Notes: generated by a model from the letters alone, not told the origin. Counted from the first letter of the stretch, positions 1 to 10,922 are shown. The stretch is DNA of 64,000 nucleotides from Perkinsus olseni (GCA_013115125.1 JABANN010000012.1:62001-126000); one strand, 5' to 3'. Program-made: numbers and translations.

Positions 1-2
1 CC

Positions 3-338
3 ACGTCACAATCGGCCACGACGACGGCCCAGACTCGACCTCGACCAGTCATAGAGAAAGTGAACGATGTATCGTCCGTCAGCAGCCCTCACACGACAGC
101 GATCCGGCCGAGCCCTGGCATTGATGCTCGTGATAGACCAGCAGAAGTTTCCCCGTCAGCAGCAGAGCTTGCGAACCTTGTGGATCAGCGACTCCAAAGT
201 CTGGAGCAATCTCTGGCCCATCAGCTCAGCGAGCACATTGAGCGGGTAGAGCGCCGATTAACAGCCATCGAGGGAACTTTGGCGAAGCTACCGGAACGTG
301 ACCCGGGTAGGGAGTGCGCTTCGATATTATCACTGTGA
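3..338 (+). CDS. C-terminal part of an unidentified coiled-coil protein, cut by the window edge
   Basis: The frame is open from the left edge of the window to a stop at 336-338, so this is the tail (about 111 residues) of a longer gene. The visible part begins with a Thr/Ser/Pro-rich low-complexity stretch. It then has a strongly heptad-like segment (LVDQRLQSLEQSLAHQL and onward to IEGTLAKL) that should form a coiled coil, and ends about 15 residues later. No family was recognised. The coiled coil so close to the C-terminus would suit oligomerisation or tethering, but that is inference. It is read in the same direction as the RAP gene that starts 187 bases downstream. Confidence 0.5.
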   Translation, partial: TSQSATTTAQTRPRPVIEKVNDVSSVSSPHTTAIRPSPGIDARDRPAEVSPSAAELANLVDQRLQSLEQSLAHQLSEHIERVERRLTAIEGTLAKLPERDPGRECASILSL

Positions 339-525
339 CGCCGTGGCTGTTCTCTCAGATGCTCAAGTCCAACCCCAAGTGTATCGCATTGTAGACATCT
401 GGCGACATCCGCATCATGTTACTCCTGCCACATGATTACCCGGGCTTCTCGCTCACCCGGCCGCCGAGTTGCCTTCATAGTGAAGCTCCCCGTCACTCTA
501 GAGCGCTCGTCAGCTTCGGTTATAA

Positions 526-3519
526 ATGCCTCCTTCGTTTCACCGACGAGCCTCCAGACCTGTGGTGAAGTCCGGTGCAGCCGCGGGGAGTCGACGAGAG
601 TCTCTTCGACAGGACTTTCCTCGTCTCTTGTCGAAGCGTGAGCAGGATTTCTTGCATAGGGACATGGAGCGAGAGCTAATGGAAGCGCCATCTCTACCTA
701 CTATAAGCCATCGGCCTCCTCCCCCTCTATTGAATCCCTCCACGACATCCATCCAGGCGAAGTTTGACTTGTGCCTTGATCAAGCAGTCAAGTGCACCGA
801 TGAAGACCTCGAAAGGGCCGTCAAGAACGTCTTTGATGTGGTCGAGTCGCTCCCGTCTCGAGGGGGCCTCACCACTCCCGACCCCCGTATGCAGGCTTTA
901 CTGGCTCGAGTCACCGCAAGGACTGACCTATCCTCTGTTGACACGCTGTTCTACACAGCAATGCTTGGCCTAAGCGTCGGCGGCACGAACTGCGACCGTC
1001 TGTTCGAGGAGATCTTGTCGGTCGGTCGAGTCTACGAGGTTGCACCAACGAACCTTGTTCGACTGTTTCGCGCCAGGTCCTTGAGAACCTCCCTTGGTGA
1101 TCTCGAGTGGCAAATACTGGCTTCGATGGTTACCAACGATATCAGACTGGTGGCTCTGGTCCCTTTATTGGAGCTTCTCGCCCTTGCTAAGGTCGAAGAG
1201 GCCACTTCTTGGGAGCTAGCTCTTGGGTCGCTCTCCTGGCTCACCTTGTCCGTCCCGGAGTTCCTCAGCTGCCTCTCTGCCTTGAAGGCCTGTCCCGATG
1301 TCGAGCTTGCTGCCAAGCATTGTGCCAGAGCAGTGCATGCCCTGGACGATGGCCTTGTCTACGAGCTGCTCTCATTGGCTGACCGAGACTCTCTTCTCTT
1401 CACACTTGCCATCCTCAAGCACCGCTTCGAATCGCGGGTTCTCTGCCCTCACCCGTTACAGGTGGAGGTAGCAGACGGACCTGCACGACTGCTGGCTCGG
1501 AGGCTAGCCTCAGATATGAACCTCGATCAAGCGGGGTTTCCGAGGATGTGCCGAGTTTCGATGGCACTCGTGCAGCTCGGTCGTCTACCAGACTGGACTG
1601 TGAAGGCCATAGAGAAGCGCCTGGCGTCGCCGAGGCTGGTGCTCCTCCCATCGGCCGGGGTTCAACCCACCGATCTGCTTAGTTTGATGTGGGCGTTACA
1701 TCGATGGCCAAACTCATGGCGCCGGCGATCCGAGTGGGGTGCCCCCGACGGGCTCGGTGCCCAGCTCCACATGGCCCTCAGGGCACATTTAACCTCGGGT
1801 ACCATGTCTGCTCGGATGCTACTAACGGCTGTCGAGTGCCTGGCGTCAATCACCACGAGGAAGACCAAACCGGTACTTCTTGATGCGATGCGAGAGGCGG
1901 CAAGACTGGCGCTGGAGGGTAAGGAGGACCTCACACTGAACGAGATCTGTATGGCAGCCACGACCTACACTGTTCGACTGCAGTTCGCCTCGATTGAGCC
2001 ACAGACAACAGTCGCCTTCCTGCAGCTTCTGCATCAACGTGGACTGAGCAAACTCACCACTCCTCAACTTGCAGATCTTTGTGAAGTCCATTCTTACGCC
2101 CGCATAGTGATGGGCTTACCGGAGACTTTGGACGCGCTGACCACGAGGCTCGCCGATACGGGCGGATTGATTGCTCCAGCCGTGGCTGCTAGGGTTTTGG
2201 TATCAGGGGCGAAGATGCAGGCAGGGGCACCTGAAGGTTTGATGCTTGCTCTGGCGAAGGCTGTCAACGCGGCTGACAACCTGCATCCCCGAGTAGCGGC
2301 AAGGAGCTTATGGGGTATCACAGCTTGGCTGGCCGGACGGCAAGGGGAGCCTGGATTGACAGTTGAGCTGGAAAAGCTTGTCATGGCTGTTGCCAGTAGA
2401 GAGTCGATGGAGACTGTGCTCGAGCACAGGGCCGTGTCCGGCATGCTATGGCAAGCTCTGAGTATCCCGCACGGTGACATGGGGATACGCGAGACTCTAG
2501 GGGGATACAGAGCGCACTTGCTGGCCCTGGACCACAGCGATGAGTACAATACGCTCCCATCGGGGCCTATTCCGGATATCGACGGCCTTCTAGAGCAGGC
2601 TGGCCTCGGCCGTACTCCCGCTCTCGAAAAGCACAAGGCAGCGGGCGGAAGTCCGCCTCTACTAGCTGACTCGAGAGAGGTCGAGGATGAAGTAGGGTCG
2701 ATCGAGCCATCCGACGAATTTAAGCTGAACCTAGCTTTGGCCGAGCCAGTTTTGGGGGATGCTGAGGGGATGGGAGGCTTTGGTGGCGCGGGTGAGGGGA
2801 GGGAAAGTCTCCCGGAATTGGACGCTGACATGCGTCAGATCTTGGGGGGCCATGCGTGGAGGCAGTTGATCTGCGACAGTACCGAACGAGAGCGGGCTTC
2901 GACACAATCCGACGAGAAGCGGACTACCGCAAATGGATTGGATTCTAGGGAAGATGATGAGGACCTCGACTCCCCGAAGGATGCGTCCTACCTAGCGGGG
3001 CTCAGAGCAGCTGCGTTGAAACGAAGCCCTCGAGCAACATTCCCGAAACTACAGGGCTTGCTGGCTGACATTCTCAGTGCTCTGAAAGTGTGTCAGAGGC
3101 TACCTCGAGTAGGCAACGAGCTAGAGCATGAGTGGCATAGAGACAGTGGAGGTTTCGAGTATTTACCGCGACTCCACGAGCAGTTCGACCTCGACTGGCT
3201 GCATAAGGGTGCCAAGATCGGTATTATGGTCTTGGGTCCACGCAGCTATGCTGTCGACGATCAGCGGCATCTCCTCTGCGACGCAAGAATGTCCAAACTC
3301 CAGTTTGAGGCGCTGGGACTAAACGTGGTGGTCCTGCATTCAGACCTCTTGAATGCAGCATACGACGTGGGAGAAGCCGAGTTGAAGAGGAGAGTTAAAC
3401 GTGCTAACCGTCTACCTGAATTAAACGATGATTTGGCAATGCTAAGAAGAAGCATTGATGTCGTTCTTGGCGTCGATGAAGGACGAGATGAGATCACTGT
3501 ATGTGCCCATGGAGTGTAG
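526..3519 (+). CDS. RAP-domain protein, probably an organellar RNA-binding factor
   Basis: One uninterrupted frame of 997 codons, unusual here because most neighbours are split by short introns. The N-terminus is rich in Arg and Ser with few acids (MPPSFHRRASRPVVKS), consistent with a mitochondrial presequence. Residues about 80-700 are Leu/Ala-rich helical repeat-like sequence, as in FASTK/OPR-type proteins. A low-complexity acidic, Gly-rich segment follows (about 700-830). The C-terminal 100 residues (about 890-950) contain a RAP-like block: KIGIMVLGPRSYAVDD, then a Leu/Cys segment, then FEALGLNVVVLHSDLL, matching the RAP pattern of a hydrophobic strand, GP-x-S/H-Y and a G-x-x-V-V-V strand. 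RAP proteins act in organellar RNA processing and rRNA assembly and are expanded in alveolates. That role is inferred from the family. The first in-frame Met was taken as the start. Confidence 0.75.
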   Translation: MPPSFHRRASRPVVKSGAAAGSRRESLRQDFPRLLSKREQDFLHRDMERELMEAPSLPTISHRPPPPLLNPSTTSIQAKFDLCLDQAVKCTDEDLERAVKNVFDVVESLPSRGGLTTPDPRMQALLARVTARTDLSSVDTLFYTAMLGLSVGGTNCDRLFEEILSVGRVYEVAPTNLVRLFRARSLRTSLGDLEWQILASMVTNDIRLVALVPLLELLALAKVEEATSWELALGSLSWLTLSVPEFLSCLSALKACPDVELAAKHCARAVHALDDGLVYELLSLADRDSLLFTLAILKHRFESRVLCPHPLQVEVADGPARLLARRLASDMNLDQAGFPRMCRVSMALVQLGRLPDWTVKAIEKRLASPRLVLLPSAGVQPTDLLSLMWALHRWPNSWRRRSEWGAPDGLGAQLHMALRAHLTSGTMSARMLLTAVECLASITTRKTKPVLLDAMREAARLALEGKEDLTLNEICMAATTYTVRLQFASIEPQTTVAFLQLLHQRGLSKLTTPQLADLCEVHSYARIVMGLPETLDALTTRLADTGGLIAPAVAARVLVSGAKMQAGAPEGLMLALAKAVNAADNLHPRVAARSLWGITAWLAGRQGEPGLTVELEKLVMAVASRESMETVLEHRAVSGMLWQALSIPHGDMGIRETLGGYRAHLLALDHSDEYNTLPSGPIPDIDGLLEQAGLGRTPALEKHKAAGGSPPLLADSREVEDEVGSIEPSDEFKLNLALAEPVLGDAEGMGGFGGAGEGRESLPELDADMRQILGGHAWRQLICDSTERERASTQSDEKRTTANGLDSREDDEDLDSPKDASYLAGLRAAALKRSPRATFPKLQGLLADILSALKVCQRLPRVGNELEHEWHRDSGGFEYLPRLHEQFDLDWLHKGAKIGIMVLGPRSYAVDDQRHLLCDARMSKLQFEALGLNVVVLHSDLLNAAYDVGEAELKRRVKRANRLPELNDDLAMLRRSIDVVLGVDEGRDEITVCAHGV

Positions 3520-3640
3520 TTTCTGTAACCCAGTTTCTGTTCGGTTGATAAAAAAGCTACATACTGGGTTATAGGAGGCATTTTCGTTGTGGCAGCCGCT
3601 CGTACTTTGAGCGCTTGTGCACGGTACCGATAAGCTAACA

Positions 3641-3712
3641 GGGCTGTGCCGAGAATTGAACTTGGGACCTCTCGCACCCTAAGCGAGAATCATACCACTA
3701 GACCACACAGCC
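3641..3712 (-). tRNA. tRNA-Pro (AGG), copy with a T-stem mismatch
   Basis: Read on the minus strand it folds as a 72-nt cloverleaf. The acceptor is GGCTGTG paired with CACAGCC and discriminator C. The anticodon stem TCTCGC/GCGAGA closes loop TTAGGGT, giving anticodon AGG. The body closely follows the eukaryotic tRNA-Pro consensus. It differs by one base from the copy at 4847-4918: its T-stem reads CCAAG against CTCGG, leaving one A-C mismatch, while the other copy pairs perfectly. It may therefore be the decaying member of the pair. It sits just 3' of a degenerate copy of the TMEM184-like gene. Confidence 0.9.
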
Positions 3713-3719
3713 GATGTGT

Positions 3720-4640
3720 TTTTGCATTCTCCTACAGTAGCTGTACAAGGATTGATTGTGATGCTAGTTACATCGTCCGACTGTCGTGGTTCCACCTCTC
3801 TACACCACACGAGCCGCTCAACGGGTAGCGCTGCGAGTGCAGAGAGCTGCAGAGACTGTGTGACTCGAGTAATGCGATCGATTGTCTCTGGGGATGTTGT
3901 TTGACGCAACAATTCCTGTAAAAGTCGGGACGGACCTTATGTGTGTATGGTGACGTGGATGTCGATTTTCCTGGCGCGTCGATCAATTGTTGCTCAGCCA
4001 CCAGCCGGTGCGATGATACGGGTCACACTGCGGCTGATACGAGGTTGCTTCATGGCTCAGGCGCATCAGCATATCATTCACGAAGTCTTCCTGCTACATA
4101 TCGTCTCGAGCCTCGAGACTCGAGGTGATGTTTTGGATGATACTGATCGCAAGTCGGAAGAACTGCCTCTGAAGGAGACAGCGCATTGTTGTCGGAGCCG
4201 TTGATTGGAGGTGAGAACACTTCTACAGGTCCACGGCATCTTCATTTACTATCTCCGTGTTCCGTGGCAGCGCATGCCGCTGGGGCCCACAGTCGATCTA
4301 CCCATACGCACGAGCAAGAGCTGAGAGGATAGCCCTGACGCTGGACAGTTCGCAGGAGACGCCGCGCGAACACGCGAGCGACGAGCATCATTTCCGCGCA
4401 TGTGAACGCCTCCTCGACAAAACGGTGAGAGTTCCGAAAGTTGAGAACCGATGTTACAAAGTACGAAGGAAAGTATTTCCTTGAGGCCAAGTGTCGTCTA
4501 CAAGCTGTATCGTGGCCAGGCGGGCTGAGGCAAAAGAATCCGATTTACGCTAGAATAATCAGTGCGATGTTTTGCACCCACGCGAAAATTGCAATGAACT
4601 CGATGTAGAGGGATTCGGCTCAGCCGAATCTGCTGCGACC
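3720..4640 (-). pseudogene. Decayed duplicate of the 3' half of the TMEM184-like gene
   Basis: This block resembles the 3' part of the TMEM184-like gene at 4885-6792 in the same order and orientation, with the tRNA-Pro at the same end. Conserved traces on the minus strand include a segment like FRNSHRFVEEAFTCAEM near 4400 (intact counterpart NVRNSLVILEETLTCVEM) and QEDFVNDMLMRLSHEA near 4090 (counterpart QQEDFLNDIIDTLKPRS). There is also a non-coding match around 4537-4600 to the exon encoding the PKFLLIK segment. At least one in-frame stop lies just before the QEDF segment, and the 5' half of the gene is absent, so it cannot encode the full protein. It reads as a host gene fragment left by a tandem duplication. 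Confidence 0.65.
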
Positions 4641-4846
4641 GGCTTGGGGACTCCCCGTCTTTCGAGGAGCTCTCGGGTCGCATGGTCTTCCTGCCGGCAC
4701 GCGCGATTCAGTAGAGAGTCTCCATCAGGTTCGTCATCAGCAGAGGTTTCTAGCGACGATGCCTAGGAGACTGCGGCTGCCCCCGCTGTTCGGGAGCACG
4801 AGACGACGTTCTCAGGATATAACCGCAGGGAATATGGAATATGACT

Positions 4847-4918
4847 GGGCTGTGCCGAGAATTGAACTCGGGACCTCTCGCACCCTAAGCGAGAATCATA
4901 CCACTAGACCACACAGCC
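4847..4918 (-). tRNA. tRNA-Pro (AGG)
   Basis: A 72-nt cloverleaf on the minus strand. Acceptor GGCTGTG/CACAGCC, discriminator C, anticodon loop TTAGGGT with AGG, and T-stem CCGAG/CTCGG fully paired around TTCAATT. It is the better-preserved of two tRNA-Pro genes 1.2 kb apart and lies at the 3' end of the TMEM184-like gene on the same strand. The last frame of that gene stays open into the tRNA. Confidence 0.95.
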
Positions 4919-6792
4919 GATGAAACCAATAGTGATGTCCAGCCCTCTGCGATTGATTCCGAAGCGCAGTAGACAAATTTCCACCTTGTTACGCAACACA
5001 TGAGGTGCGCGGGACAACGCCGATGCAGACAGCTCTGAGCACACTCTATGCTAAGGAGTGCTATCAATCGTGACTGCCGATGATACTGAGCACGAAGCGA
5101 TCTTCTGACTTTGACTAGACAATCCCTGTAAGACGCGAAGGGACTGTAGACGTGGCGATTGCAGTGGGCGCCTACTTCCCGAATACCGTCCTCCGGCGTG
5201 CCAGCTGACCTCTGCTGAGCTATCCAGCTGTGCGACTCCATAAGTCGCATTGCAGCCGACTCGAGGTCGCTGCGTGGCTTAAGCGTATCAATGATATCAT
5301 TTAGGAAGTCTTCTTGCTGAATGATATCCTGAAGTGGATGCAAGACGATAAGCGCTGCAAGTCGGGTGGGAGTCACGCCGTCACCGAGTCACCGAGTAAT
5401 ATTATCTACGAGAATAGTGCTATGGTGTTGTCGAGCCATTATTTGCAGATGCGACCTACCTTTACTGGAGCATGCCACCTCCTCCTCCCGACTTCGACAT
5501 CCGCGCCAGCAGATGCTATGGGCGCCCACAGTCGATCAACCTATGCATCAGCATGGCGGGGCCGAAATTGCTACACTCGACGGAGGCTTACTGGAAACGC
5601 TGCCACGAAGACGCAAGCAACGAGTGTCATCTCAACGCAGGTAAGCGTCTCCTCGAGGATCACGAGAGAGTTACGAACGTTGGATGACGACTGAAGAAAT
5701 AGGGAAAGAATGTCTCTCTTGAGCCGGAAGGGGTTCCCATAAGAATCCTACCGAGGTGAATCGAATGATGCCAACTTCCACTAGGATCATCAGTACGATG
5801 TTTTGCGCCCACGGGAAAAAGACTATGAACTTGATCAAGAGGAACTTGGGCAGCGGTCTGAAAGGGTCGAGTAGATCCCGAGTAGCCCGGTAGAACATCC
5901 CCAGAGAATAACTGAAATAGAACAAGGGATGAGGCCGCTGCATTCAGTACGGGGTAAGCTCACATGGCCAATGACACTGAGGTGTTCACGATAGCTGTCA
6001 ACGTGAGGAAAGCGACTCTACTATCTAGAGTGTCCTCCGTGTACACTCCAAAGGCGTGACAGAGCAGCACCGCTGCTGATGATAGCGGCTTGAGTATCTG
6101 CATCGCAGGGAGCTCAAACGACTGCATGCCTCAGCACCAGTGATAGGCTAGTCTCAGATACCCGCAGCAGAACGCCAACTCACCACAAACTGTATACAGC
6201 CAGTTCGAAGGATCCACAGAAGCCTCTCATCAATGGGAAGGGGCTTGGGCATAAACCAAGACAATGGCCATAGCCAACTCACACGATGGCCGTGATCGAA
6301 GTGGAGTAGCAGACGACGTGAGCCACCTGACAAACAGACATACCTCCCGAGCGACGCCTCGTCGATGAAGCTGCGGCCCGCAGTAGAGCTCACCCAGGTA
6401 GTTGACGTTAAGAACCATGAACATGTATAGGGCGTACGCCTCGTATGCATCCCTTACGAGTGCTAGGGCATACCTGAGGATCGCGCTCATACACCCAGAC
6501 GACTATAAGATTAACTTACCTCTTCTCTGGGTGCAGCACACTGGCCCAGGCGCAGAGGCAGTAGATCGGGACCAACAGTATTATCCGGGCTATATAAACC
6601 TGATGAAGAACCCTTCGGAAAACCCCAAGCCGAGCCGCTAACCTGGAACTCCGGTGCCACCCATCTTTTAGCGTGCTGGTACAGATGTGATAGCGCTATC
6701 GCCATACAGGCACCAGTGCTTAACGAAGCGACGGTTATGGCGCTGATGGAAGGCAGGTGGGGAATCAGCGATGCTATATACGGGTGGTGCAT
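4885..6792 (-). CDS. TMEM184 / organic solute transporter-alpha family (DUF300) membrane protein, multi-exon
   Basis: Spliced minus-strand gene. The first exon starts MHHPYIASLIPHLPS and runs to HLYQHAKRWVAPEFQ. A 43-nt intron joins it to VYIARIILLVPIYCLCAWAS, matching the family's H-L..Y...P-x-Q + R-I-I-L-x-V-P-I-Y signature. Next come ALALVRDAYEAYALYMFM with NYLG (family: RD-x-YEAY.....YLG), PLPIDERLLWILRTGCIQFV (G-x-x-Q-Y/F-V) and DPFRPLPKFLLIKFIVFF (family P-K-F-L-x-I-K). NVRNSLVILEETLTCVEM (I-E-M) follows, then a hydrophilic tail with QQEDFLNDIIDTLKP. Seven membrane helices are usual in the family. Members act in bile-acid/sterol transport or at endomembranes; substrate unknown here. The true stop is unclear because the last frame stays open into the tRNA-Pro gene. 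Exons span about 4.9-6.8 kb. Confidence 0.8.
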
Positions 6793-6955
6793 GGTCAGGG
6801 AGTGCCACGGAGTAGAGGGAGCATTCAGTAAGTAAAGGGGCCTTAGAAGGACACGTCCATGGAGTTGCTAAGTCGCTCAGGATCCACGCTAATACCCGGG
6901 GGAACGGAACACGGAATTGTTGCTGAGATACTAGACAAATCAAAACGGGGCGGCG

Positions 6956-9900
6956 TCACCACAGCCTGCCGGAGTCATCGTCAAGCTCGGCCATGAATCG
7001 TGAGAAATCCTCTTCCCCGAGTGCACTTCGAAGTGCGTCCCGCCGGCAAGACTCATTGGTGGCGGGGCGAAAGCTGTACCCATCTTCTTTCGGCGTACGG
7101 CGCGACCCTCGTCTGCTGCTGCTGAACTGGAAGGGTTGTGGCACTGTCAGAGTCGGAACCCAGTCTTTCGGCTGCGAAACAGTCCGCATCGTTGAGGCCT
7201 CTCGCTTCTGTCTGTCCTTACAACGGGCTCTGAGAATGCATCACCATCGCCAGCAGGGCCTCCACACCATCAACTCACTCTTCTGCCATCCTACGATTCT
7301 CCATGAAACGATCGTAGCCGCTAATTAGAACCGGTCCTGCGGGGATGGCAGAGCACGAGCTCATTGTTGAGGTGCCTGGAATCATTTTCGTCGAGTGATG
7401 TCAGCCTCGTGCATGTCTGACTCTGCAAGTCGCTCCTCCGCAGGCTAGGCCCACCACTTGCCGCCGCTGTTCTCGGAGTGAAAGTGCACTCCTTGAGCTC
7501 ATCGTACTGCCTTTGCTGTCGCTGCTCTTCAACTCTTTGCCTCCGCCGCTGCTGCTCCCTCGTTATATCAGCTGAACCGACGAGAGCATCTTCATCGATT
7601 CCCTTCGGATCAACTATCGTACCCATCAATTGCGATGGCTTGGAGAAGTTGTAGTGACTCTTCACGTGACTATAGGTGTCGCCTTGCCGCTCCGACGTAG
7701 AGCAGTCCTCTCTGAGACGGCTCTCCACCGTCATTACAGAGGCCTTCGTCCGCTGATATCGGCTCACTGTTCAGCCTCTGTACTCCGATCACTCCGTTCG
7801 CTCCTCATTTTGGCGGCGTCCTCGTACAATCGCTCATAAACCCGCCGATTCTCGGTATTACCCTTGGCGGCGTTGAGCTCTCGAGACTTGGGGTTAAGCT
7901 CAGGCCGAAACGTACAGTCAGGAGGGCCTCTCGACTGCAACCACTCCTGCTTCTTCCTACATGGGAGGGCGACTGGCTGGCGCCTCGTCAGAGCCTCTGA
8001 AGCTTACTGTCGCCGTCTAGCATCACTGCATTCGATCCTATGGGCCCGACTCCGCGGCGATTCACCTAACCAGGCTTGAGAAACCCTCGAAGACGTGACG
8101 ACTGTACATGCCTGAAGTTAAAGCTTCTGACACTGGATTCACCGAAGGCCTGAACGTGCACTCAGCATCGGGTGGGGCTTGCTCCTTCATCTCTGCGCGA
8201 GTTAGCCTGGCGTTTGCGAACTGTTCTGAGGAACCTTTTGTCCAGCGCGGCACGAAACGACATACAAGTCGAGTTCATAGGAGAGTCGAACCTTGCCGCG
8301 CCATGAAGCGTCGGATCCTCCTGTGCCTCTCATCCCTCGTCAATGGTACTGCGTCGTCCTCCATCCGAAGAGCCACGCCTCTCGCGGAAACCTCCTGTGC
8401 TCGTAGTAGTCTATCCTCTACCGGCAGGTTGGAGACGGTGTCTAAAATACAGAGCAGCAAATCACCGTGGTCTTTCGCCAGCCAACAGCACCCACCATGC
8501 ACCCTCCGTCTCTCGAGGATCTTCAGACTCTGGGGGTTAAGACTTGGTGTGAATGTGGCTTCCTTTCTCGCCTCAGCCTCGGCCTCTTTTCGCCTCAGCA
8601 GTAGGCGTTCCTGCCGTAGCTGCTGCACGGACTTGTACCTGAGGCCTAGTAGTCTATGGTGAACTCTAGCGCTCCACGTCGACTGGAATCGCCCCCAGTT
8701 CTTCAGCATGAAGTCCATTGAAGATCTAGTGCATCAATGACATCTTGGCAAGCCCCTCGCTTGCCTCTTTTCTATCGGCACTCGTTCGCCGAGCTGAGAA
8801 TCTGCCCTCGATGGACGCACCTCAGGCCTGCTCGAACAACGTGATACCGGTCCATGCCGACCTCAGAAGGGAAGGATCCACGAGCTAACCTGAAGGTATA
8901 GCCTTCGAGCTCCGTTGATTTCTTTATTTCTAAAGCCCTCTCTCGTGCAGCGCCACGGCGTTGGGCCTCGGAATGCAGCCGATCAGCGAGTTGTCCGGGG
9001 GTTGCTGAGGGATGCCGATCAAAAATTCTTAAGCGGGGCATGCTGTGGTGTACTGGGTCTCGTGCCCTCCACCATCTTCCGGCTGCGCACGCTGATCTTC
9101 GGCGTGAAGCTACATTTTTGAGCGGCACGTTCACGTTCTTCCTTCTCGGCCCGTCGACGCTGTTGTTCCTGATAGCCACATCATCGAAAAAATGTGGCGC
9201 GCAGAATCGAGGGCTCTGCAGCCGGGCAGAAATCCTCCCAAGGAAAGCTGCGGCCTCCGTACTCTAGCATACGTTCGCAGCCACAGGTCGACTTTTCCGC
9301 TGAACTCGGTGGGATTCACAGCCCTCTTCGCCCGGGCGTTGCCTCCGATCAAGATCCTGTGCAGCCCAAGCGCCGATGTCGCAAAGCCGGGTAGGAAGCA
9401 ACGCGGTCCTCGCCGCCTACTGATTTCTCTCTGATGAGCTCCGCTGAGGCCTTGGCGATATCTCGTGACGTGTTGGGCTGTGAACTATCCTACGAGAGGC
9501 TTCCGGACGATCGTTTACCTGCACCCTGGTATCGAACACCCAATACGTAGCGATCATCGGTTGTGCTGTCACTCAGAGTCCGGGAGGGCACTAGCATCAC
9601 ATCAATAGCTTCTGGCCTCGAGGCTCTCTGATCCCTCTCGTCTATCAGTTGCTGCATGGCCCTGTTGTGCACTCCGAGGGCATAAACTCGCTCATTGGGA
9701 TGTCTAGAGGGCCATCGGGTATCGCGCTCGGCCAGAAGCTGTTGCAAAGCCTGAGCAAAGGTTTTGCAGCGTGAGATTCAATTGAACGTAGCCACTGCGT
9801 GGCAGTGTATGAGTGGGGTTCGAGAAGAGACCCTCGGAAAGAAGAGCGCGACGGTTTTCTCGAACTAAAGTGGTAAGCATGCTTTTGTATGCTTAAGCAC

Positions 9901-10221
9901 ACGGCGCATAAGAGTTGCTCACGCTGCAGCCACCCGAGTTCCGTTCATCGGTCAAACTTCTGCCTACCGGGGAGACGTCAAGACTGTCTACGCGAACCTG
10001 GAATAAGATCGCTACAGGGTTGTGAGGCATCACCCGCAGGAGAACTCGCAGCCCTGGTGCGATCCACTGTCCATACTGCTGATGAAGGATCAAGTATGGT
10101 TCCAGACAGAAAAAACGATGTCTCTTACTGTGCCTTCACCGGACAGCCTCGACTCTCGATCCTGCAAGTATCGCTCACTGTCCGCGATCGATGCCTCCAC
10201 TGCATCAAGAGTGGAAGACAT
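6956..10221 (-). CDS. Charged modular protein with repeated RLY-x-D/E-A and C-T/S-F-x-P motifs, multi-exon
   Basis: Minus-strand gene assembled from exon-like stretches. The likely start is at 10221 (MSSTLDAVEASIADSERY), followed by a GTAAGA donor. Recognisable modules in order: RVYALGVHNRAMQQLIDERD (about 9640), KCSFTPKISVRS (about 9090), RLHSEAQRRGAARERALEI then GYTFRL (about 8900-8990), ATFTPSLNPQS (about 8550), CTFRPSVNPVS (about 8150), RLYEDAAKMRSERSDR (about 7810), CTFTPRT (about 7480) and YSFRPATNES (about 7060). It ends DDDSGRLW and a stop. Each unit pairs a basic/acidic helix beginning RLY/H with a C/Y-T/S-F-x-P strand-like motif. Similar motif proteins occur in protist cytoskeletal and flagellar proteomes. 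I do not recognise a named family. A second gene of this type lies at about 12.9-14.6 kb. Exon borders are not all resolved. Confidence 0.6.
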
Positions 10222-10549
10222 AGGCAAATGAATGAATTTTAGAAGCAGCTGATCTGCTGCCGCGATATGAAACCGGAGTTAAGAACCTGGGTAGGTATGG
10301 TCTTCTTCGACCGTCTATCTGTGGAAGCGCGCCATTACCCTACAGCACTTTTTCGGAATACTTTCTGCGCGTTGTATTTCTTATTGGATGATGTATTGCC
10401 TCGCCCCCCCCCTCAGTTATGAAGAAACTAAGCCGCGATTGTCAACCCCGTACTGAGGTTGTGGCAGAGTTCACACATTCAGTACATACAGTACTGTTGA
10501 GAGGATCGAAGACACCAGGCGTGGGCCGATCGTGTCCACAAACTCCACA
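10222..10549. other. Gap between the modular gene and tRNA-Val
   Basis: No coding signal seen. It contains a run of nine C residues near 10403 and is slightly AT-rich near 10330-10400. It probably holds the 5' flank of the modular gene on the minus strand and the tRNA-Val 5' flank. Confidence 0.4.
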
Positions 10550-10623
10550 GCTGGAATGGTCTAGTTGGTTATGACGATCGCCTCACACGCGATAGGTCCC
10601 GAGTTCGACTCTCGGTTCCAGTA
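10550..10623 (+). tRNA. tRNA-Val (CAC)
   Basis: A 74-nt cloverleaf: acceptor GCTGGAA against TTCCAGT with discriminator A, D-arm GTCTAGTTGGTTATGAC, anticodon stem ATCGC/GCGAT closing loop CTCACAC (anticodon CAC), and T-arm CCGAG-TTCGACT-CTCGG. The first acceptor pair is G1-U72, a wobble in place of the usual G-C. The anticodon arm and internal promoter boxes match eukaryotic tRNA-Val. It lies about 300 bases beyond the stop of the aspartate dehydrogenase-like gene. Confidence 0.93.
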
Positions 10624-10922
10624 TTTGTGTAAATCTTCCCCTAGATTCTTGCGCAATCTGTGCTCGTGGGTCACGAGTCGTGGCGGAGATCGCCTAGAAG
10701 AATCTATCAGCCAATTCCACGTTGCGAAGGACTTTTCTCTTCTCACAGTGATATGTATGCAGCAGCCTCTCTAGCCTCCCGAGAGTGTGTGACCTGGCGA
10801 CTCATCCGAACAATTTCTGGTTCCTTACATGCACTCGTTCAGGCTCCAAGGAACTCAGAAAATATTCTATCCATGAAACTTGTTTGGGATAATTCATATT
10901 CGCAGACTTCGTCCTGGGTGAG

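Noticed and set aside
2094-2831. 245-codon minus frame inside the RAP gene
   Set aside because: Antisense shadow: Ser/Pro/Ala-rich composition typical of the reverse strand of a GC-balanced gene, with no motif.
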